A stretch of 64,000 nt of DNA from Mesorhizobium sp. (GTDB lineage: Bacteria > Pseudomonadota > Alphaproteobacteria > Rhizobiales > Rhizobiaceae), in assembly GCA_027492275.1 (NCBI GenBank), contig JAPUFC010000044.1, positions 20,435 through 84,434 on the forward strand, read 5' to 3'. Positions 59,882 through 64,000 of this stretch are shown piece by piece. Each line of letters starts with the position of its first letter. Position 1 is the stretch's first letter. Position numbers and translations under genes: made by a program. The notes below the pieces were generated by a model. It was not told the origin of the DNA. It saw only the letters and a list, made by a program, of their open reading frames with translations, and made no database searches.

Positions 59882-61294
59882 ATGACAGCTAGCTGGCCTG
59901 CCAATCGATCCCTCGCCGAGATGGACAAGGATTCGATCTTCCACCCCGTGACGTCTATCGCGGACCATCTGGACCACGGTCCCGTCATCTCCAAGGGCGC
60001 CAGCGGGGTGTGGGTCGACACCGAGGACGGACGCCGGATGCTGGATTTCGGCGCGGGCCTGTGGTGCGTCAATGTCGGCTACGGGCGGGGCGAACTGGCC
60101 GACGTCGCGGCGCAGGCGACCCGGGAGCTCTGCTATTCGCCGCTGTTTTTCTCCACCTCCAGCAAGCCGGCCATCCGGCTGGCCGACCGGCTGCTGCAAT
60201 TGCTGCACGAGACGGCAGGGGCGTCGCATCTGTCCAAGGTCTTCTTCGGATGCAGCGGCTCGGACGCGAACGATACCAACGTCAAGCTCGTCCGCTACTA
60301 TCACAATATCCGCGGGAAGCCGGCGAAGAAGAAGATCATCTCGCGCATGGGCGGCTATCATGGATCGACGCTCGCTTCCGCGAACCTGACGGGCATCGGC
60401 GGCTATCACAAGCTCTTCGACCTGCCGGAGGCCGGCGTGGTCCACACCAATTGTCCACTTTACTACCGGTATGCCGCGCAGGGCGAGAGCGAGGCCGATT
60501 TCGTGTCGAGGATGATCTCGGAGCTGGAAGCGCTCATCGCGCGCGAAGGCGCGGACACGATCGGGGCGTTCATCGCGGAGCCCGTCATGGGCACGGGCGG
60601 CGTCGTGCTTCCGCCGAGCGGATATTTCGCGCGCGTTCAGGAGGTGCTGGAAAAGCACGACATCCTGTTCATCGTCGACGAAGTGATCACCGGGCTCGGC
60701 CGTCTGGGCTCGTGGTTCGGCTGCGGGGCCTACGATCTCAAGGCGGACATCGTCACGCTCGCGAAAGGACTCACCAGCGCTTATTTCCCGCTGTCGGCGT
60801 CTGTCATCTCCGAGCGCATATGGGACACGCTGCGCGCGGCGTCGGGCTCGACCGGAGCGTTCCTGCACGGCTTCACCTATTCGGGCCATCCGGTCGGCGC
60901 GGCGATCGCCCTGGCCAATCTGGACATCATCGAGCGCGAAAGACTGGTCGAGAACGCGGCCGAAATGGGAGACCGCCTGCTCAGCGGGCTTCGCGTCAGG
61001 CTGGACGGGCATCCGCATGTGGGAGACATTCGCGGGCGCGGACTGATGGTGGGCGTCGAGTTCGTCGCCGACCGGCAGGCGCGCCGGTTCTTTTCGGGCC
61101 AGGACTATCCGCACCGGCTGGTCCAGCGCGCGGCGTCGGAAAACAGGCTGCTCGTCCGCGCCCTGCCCATCGGCCATGTGACCTCCATGTCGCCGCCGCT
61201 GTGCATAACCGCGAGCGAAGTCGACGACGGGATCGAACGCTACGTGGCTGCCGTCGAAGCCGTCTCGCACGACCTCAAGACGCTGGCGGGTTGA
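59882..61294 (+). CDS. Class III (omega-type) aminotransferase
   Basis: A 470-residue PLP-dependent aminotransferase. '[20 protein letters not shown]' and '[18 protein letters not shown]' bind the cofactor phosphate, '[20 protein letters not shown]' holds the PLP-nitrogen Asp, and the Lys is in '[17 protein letters not shown]'. Such enzymes move amino groups from amines or omega-amino acids to pyruvate or similar acceptors. It lies 60 bases after ubiD copy 2 and is likely co-transcribed. Substrate unknown. Confidence 0.92.
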   Translation: MTASWPANRSLAEMDKDSIFHPVTSIADHLDHGPVISKGASGVWVDTEDGRRMLDFGAGLWCVNVGYGRGELADVAAQATRELCYSPLFFSTSSKPAIRLADRLLQLLHETAGASHLSKVFFGCSGSDANDTNVKLVRYYHNIRGKPAKKKIISRMGGYHGSTLASANLTGIGGYHKLFDLPEAGVVHTNCPLYYRYAAQGESEADFVSRMISELEALIAREGADTIGAFIAEPVMGTGGVVLPPSGYFARVQEVLEKHDILFIVDEVITGLGRLGSWFGCGAYDLKADIVTLAKGLTSAYFPLSASVISERIWDTLRAASGSTGAFLHGFTYSGHPVGAAIALANLDIIERERLVENAAEMGDRLLSGLRVRLDGHPHVGDIRGRGLMVGVEFVADRQARRFFSGQDYPHRLVQRAASENRLLVRALPIGHVTSMSPPLCITASEVDDGIERYVAAVEAVSHDLKTLAG

Positions 61295-61300
61295 GCGCCG

Positions 61301-63004
61301 TCAGGGCCGGCCGGTGGTGTGCACGTTCAGAAGCGCTGGAATGCCGGAGCGCACCTTGGACAGGGCCCGCTTCAGCGCGGCGGGCAGTTCGTCCGGGTTC
61401 TCCACCGACTCGCCGTAGCCGCCGCACGATTCCGCGACCTTCTCGAAGGCCGGCGACGGGTTCAAGTCCTGCAGCGGCATGACGTTGGCCTTCGCCGCCG
61501 CGCCGTCGGGATAGATGGCGAGCGTCGATTGCTGGACGGCGCTCCACTGGTGGTTGTTGGCGACGACGGTCAAAGTCGCCAGCTTCTCCGCCCGCTGGAC
61601 GAAATGATAGGGCAGCGGATTGCCGAACATGTAGGACCCGTCGCCGACCACAGCGATGACCTCGCGGTCGGGGGCGGCCAGTTTCGCGCCGAGCGCGGTG
61701 CCCAGGCCGGCGCCGAGGCCACCGGCCAGCGATCCGCCGATCAGGCTGCCGGACCTCGCCATGTCCATCCATCGCGGGGAGGTGCCCGTCTCGTTGACGA
61801 GCACGGCGTCCTTGTCCTTCGCCGCGTTGATGCAGTGGCCGAGCCAGGCGGGGTGGATGGGGGTCTGGGTGCTGGCCTGGCGGAGAAGCGTGGCCTTCGC
61901 GGCTTCGATCCCGGCCTTGATCGTCGCGACGGCGGCGCGGCGCGCTTCATGGGGCTTCCGGGGGCCAAGGGCCTCGCGCAGCATCCGCAGGGCCGCGCCG
62001 GGCTGACCGGCGATGACGAGGTCGGCCTCGCTCTCGCGGAACGGATGGCGGCTGACCAGCGGGTCGACGTCGATGTGAACGATTCTTGCGCTGTCCTTCG
62101 GCCGGGTCTGGCGCGGCATCCAGGGAACCCCGCAGCACATCACGAGGACGAGGTCGGCATCCTGCAGATAGGGTTCGGGAGAGCCCGCATAACCGAGGTT
62201 CATCGCGTGTCCGCTCGGCAGGTTCATATCCGTCGCCGCGACCTGGATCACCGGTATGGCGTGGTCGTCGCACAGGAGCGACAGGGCCTCCACCGCGTCC
62301 GGCGACCGCCCGAGGCCCGAGGTGATGATCAGTGGCGACCTAGCGCGCGCGATGAGCGCCGCCGTTTCCTCGATCGCGGACGGCGACGGCATGGCCGGCG
62401 TCGCGCCCAGGGGGCGGATGGTGTCGCGGCGCATGGGGACGGCCGGATCGGCCAGCACTTCGCGCGGCAGGCACATGTAGACGGGGCCGCGCGGCTCGCT
62501 CATCGCGATGTCCAGGGCGCGATCGACCAGCGCGCCGACCGGCTGACCGGCACGAAGCTCGTAGTCCCACTTCACGAACTCGCGCACCATCGCTCCCTGG
62601 TCGAAGGATTCCTGACCCCAGTGAATGACGCCGTTGCGCGACGCGACGTGCCCGGTCTCGGTGTTGGGCGTGCGGCCGGCGCAAAGCAGGACCGGCACGT
62701 TGTCCCGGGCCATGTTCATCAACTGGCAGACGGTGTTGGCCGTGCCGACCGTGACATGCACCATCACCGCCGCCGGCTTGCCGGACATGCGATAGTAGCC
62801 GTTGGCCATGCCCATGGCGAGGTTCTCGTGAGGGGCGATCACGAAGCGCGGCAGGCCGCGGTCGCCCGGATTCCTGGCAACCGCTTCGATGATCGGCGCG
62901 AAATCGGTGCCCGAGTTGGCGAAGACATGGTCGATCCCGCGCTCGGCCATGCGCCTCAGCAGGATTTCGGCCGCGGACTGGAGAGAGCGGTCAGGCGTAT
63001 CCAT
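61301..63004 (-). CDS. ThDP-dependent acetolactate-synthase-like enzyme
   Basis: A 567-residue ThDP enzyme of the acetolactate synthase/benzoylformate decarboxylase superfamily. The catalytic Glu is in 'RFVIAPHENLAMGMANGYYR', and the ThDP/Mg motif runs 'VVGDGSYMFGNPLPY' to 'VVANNHQW'. It lacks the small-subunit partner expected for true acetolactate synthase, so 2-oxoacid decarboxylation or carboligation is more likely. The ATG at 63004 is preferred to GTG at 63010. It converges on the aminotransferase gene with only 6 bases between, so the 2-oxoacid may come from transamination. Confidence 0.9.
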   Translation of the reverse strand: MDTPDRSLQSAAEILLRRMAERGIDHVFANSGTDFAPIIEAVARNPGDRGLPRFVIAPHENLAMGMANGYYRMSGKPAAVMVHVTVGTANTVCQLMNMARDNVPVLLCAGRTPNTETGHVASRNGVIHWGQESFDQGAMVREFVKWDYELRAGQPVGALVDRALDIAMSEPRGPVYMCLPREVLADPAVPMRRDTIRPLGATPAMPSPSAIEETAALIARARSPLIITSGLGRSPDAVEALSLLCDDHAIPVIQVAATDMNLPSGHAMNLGYAGSPEPYLQDADLVLVMCCGVPWMPRQTRPKDSARIVHIDVDPLVSRHPFRESEADLVIAGQPGAALRMLREALGPRKPHEARRAAVATIKAGIEAAKATLLRQASTQTPIHPAWLGHCINAAKDKDAVLVNETGTSPRWMDMARSGSLIGGSLAGGLGAGLGTALGAKLAAPDREVIAVVGDGSYMFGNPLPYHFVQRAEKLATLTVVANNHQWSAVQQSTLAIYPDGAAAKANVMPLQDLNPSPAFEKVAESCGGYGESVENPDELPAALKRALSKVRSGIPALLNVHTTGRP

Positions 63005-63083
63005 GGGCACCCCGTGGCGGAGGTTGATCCGAGCATTGCCGGCGAGCGGTCAACCGTACCCGGCCATGCAATCATGACAGAAA

Positions 63084-63106
63084 TTACATCGTGTAGATAG
63101 GCTATA
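63084..63106 (-). promoter_or_regulatory. Shared regulatory element, ThDP-enzyme copy
   Basis: Plus strand TTACAT (63084-63089), six bases, GATAG (63096-63100), G, CTATA (63102-63106). It is the twin of 55357-55379 in sequence and spacing and has the same orientation relative to its minus-strand gene. It lies 80 bases before the start of the ThDP enzyme gene. Confidence 0.65.
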
Positions 63107-63142
63107 TAACCAATCTAATGTACGCCCTGGAAAGGGCGATGC

Positions 63143-63727
63143 TCAGTTTTTGCCGGCGTCCTTGCCACCCCAGCGCCGGATGCCGCCCAGGCTGAAGCCG
63201 AACAGGTCCAGCGCCCGCACGCAGCTATAGGTAACGATGTCGTCCACCGTCTCCGGCTTGGCAAAGAAGGCGGGAACGGGCGGCATGATGATCGCGCCCG
63301 CCTCGGTCGCCTGCGTCATGGCGCGCAGATGCCCCAGATGGAGAGGGGTTTCCCTGACCATCAGGACGAGCCGCCGCCGTTCCTTCAACACGACGTCGGC
63401 GGACCTTGTCAGGAGGGTCGAGGTCATTCCGTAGGCGATCTCGGAAAGGCTGCGGATCGAGCAGGGGGCAACGACCATGCCGAGCGTCCGGAAGGAGCCG
63501 CTCGAGATCGATGCGGCTATGTCTTCGACGGGATGCACGACGCTGGCCAGCGCCTCGATCTGCTTGACCTTGAAGGGGCCTTCGTGCGCGGCGGTCACTT
63601 TTGCAGAGCGACTCATGACGAGATGGGTTTCCAGCCCGAGCGTCCGGGCCATCTCCAGAATACGCACGCCATACACGGCTCCGGACGCGCCGCTGATCCC
63701 GACGATCAGGCGCTGGGGGTCCATCAT
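63143..63727 (-). CDS. ubiX: UbiX flavin prenyltransferase
   Basis: A 194-residue enzyme that attaches a dimethylallyl unit to FMN to make prenyl-FMN, the cofactor of UbiD. The FMN-binding start 'RLIVGISGASGAVYGVRILE' and the family block 'KERRRLVLMVRETPLHLGHL' are both present, as is 'VVAPCSIRSLSEIAYG'. AGAGGA precedes the ATG at 63727. Its presence beside two ubiD genes supports a dedicated prenyl-FMN supply for this cluster. Confidence 0.94.
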   Translation of the reverse strand: MMDPQRLIVGISGASGAVYGVRILEMARTLGLETHLVMSRSAKVTAAHEGPFKVKQIEALASVVHPVEDIAASISSGSFRTLGMVVAPCSIRSLSEIAYGMTSTLLTRSADVVLKERRRLVLMVRETPLHLGHLRAMTQATEAGAIIMPPVPAFFAKPETVDDIVTYSCVRALDLFGFSLGGIRRWGGKDAGKN

Positions 63728-63854
63728 TTGCTGATCCTCTCGAGCGATCAAGGGTTTGTCGTCCAGCCGATCGTTGTCGTTCCTGCCGCCGAAGGCAAGG
63801 CCAGCGCCACGGTGCACAAAGACATAGCACCTTGACACATTTCAAAACATACAA

Positions 63855-63875
63855 TATAAAGCTACTTAATGTAAC
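63855..63875 (+). promoter_or_regulatory. Variant of the shared element before the hydroxylase gene
   Basis: Reads TATAAAGCTA then CTTA then ATGTAAC on the plus strand. On the other strand this is TTACAT-N4-TAGC: the same two half-motifs as at 55357, 58340 and 63084 but with four bases fewer between them. It lies in the AT-rich region between divergent ubiX and the hydroxylase gene. Confidence 0.4.
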
Positions 63876-63880
63876 TAATA

Positions 63881-64000
63881 ATGGCAGCGATTTTTGTGAG
63901 CGGAACGAGCGTGAACATCCAGGCGGACTCATCTCCGATGCTGGTGCCGGGCGCGATGCGGACAGGCGATGATTATCTGCGTTCGCTTCGCGACGGACGT
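63881..64000 (+). CDS. HpaB-type flavin-dependent hydroxylase, N-terminal end (partial)
   Basis: The frame runs off the right edge after about 40 codons. 'GAMRTGDDYLRSLRDGR' matches the start of the large component of 4-hydroxyphenylacetate 3-hydroxylase and related FADH2-dependent monooxygenases ('RTGEEYLESLRDGR'). In-frame starts are ATG 63881, GTG 63896 and GTG 63911, none with a strong RBS. The later ones would leave more room for the regulatory element at 63855-63875. It is divergent from ubiX and likely part of the same pathway. Only about 30 residues support the family call. Confidence 0.7.
   Translation, partial: MAAIFVSGTSVNIQADSSPMLVPGAMRTGDDYLRSLRDGR

Overview
The window is one contiguous stretch of a GC-rich alphaproteobacterial chromosome. 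The organism is most likely a member of the Hyphomicrobiales close to Mesorhizobium and other Phyllobacteriaceae. Supporting signs are the split PntAA/PntAB transhydrogenase, a bacterial aa3 oxidase subunit IV, DUF992, DUF3096 and '[14 protein letters not shown]' proteins, PuuD-type urate oxidase, and two families of intergenic palindromic repeats typical of rhizobial genomes. I found no tRNA, rRNA, CRISPR array, transposase or prophage. The species is inferred from gene content only.

Region by region. (1) 1-7.4 kb: end of a probable xdhC, a membrane protein, Dps, a LysR regulator, then a purine and glyoxylate block: membrane urate oxidase PuuD, guanine deaminase GuaD, a UPF0303 protein and glycerate 2-kinase. 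(2) 7.6-10.3 kb: a two-gene DNA-repair operon on the minus strand (radical SAM protein plus a UdgX-type uracil-DNA glycosylase fusion). (3) 10.4-13.5 kb: a secreted protein and a metal-homeostasis operon (CobW GTPase, small Imm45-like protein, WD40 protein). (4) 13.7-20 kb: MarR and LacI regulators, a class-I amidotransferase hydrolase, and a TRAP transporter whose binding-protein gene converges on its membrane subunits. (5) 20-27 kb: fused indolepyruvate ferredoxin oxidoreductase, a membrane GGDEF-EAL protein and a FeeM-like N-acyl amino acid synthase. (6) 27-31 kb: oxidase subunit IV and the pnt transhydrogenase operon with an extra small membrane protein. (7) 31-34.4 kb: DUF992 protein, TPR lipoprotein, ribosomal protein S21 and an Fsr-type MFS exporter. 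(8) 34.4-40.1 kb: heterotetrameric sarcosine oxidase (soxB-D-A-G) with an inserted secreted protein and a repeat inside the operon. (9) 40.1-46.1 kb: ElaB/DUF883-like protein, monooxygenase-fold protein, MaoC dehydratase and an RND efflux pair. (10) 46.4-54.7 kb: a glutamine-synthetase-like ligase, aldehyde dehydrogenase and iron alcohol dehydrogenase, then a complete ABC importer; this looks like amine or amino-alcohol uptake and gamma-glutamylation.

(11) 54.8-64 kb is the most unusual region: a MarR regulator, two UbiD-family decarboxylases flanking an ArgJ homologue, a class III aminotransferase, a ThDP-dependent acetolactate-synthase-like enzyme, the prenyl-FMN synthase UbiX and the start of an HpaB-type flavin hydroxylase. 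A shared DNA element (TTACAT, eight bases, TAG, then G or C) lies at identical spacing upstream of marR, upstream of the ThDP enzyme, and between argJ and the second ubiD. A shorter-spaced copy precedes the hydroxylase gene. This suggests one co-regulated catabolic regulon built on prenylated-FMN chemistry, whose substrate I cannot name.
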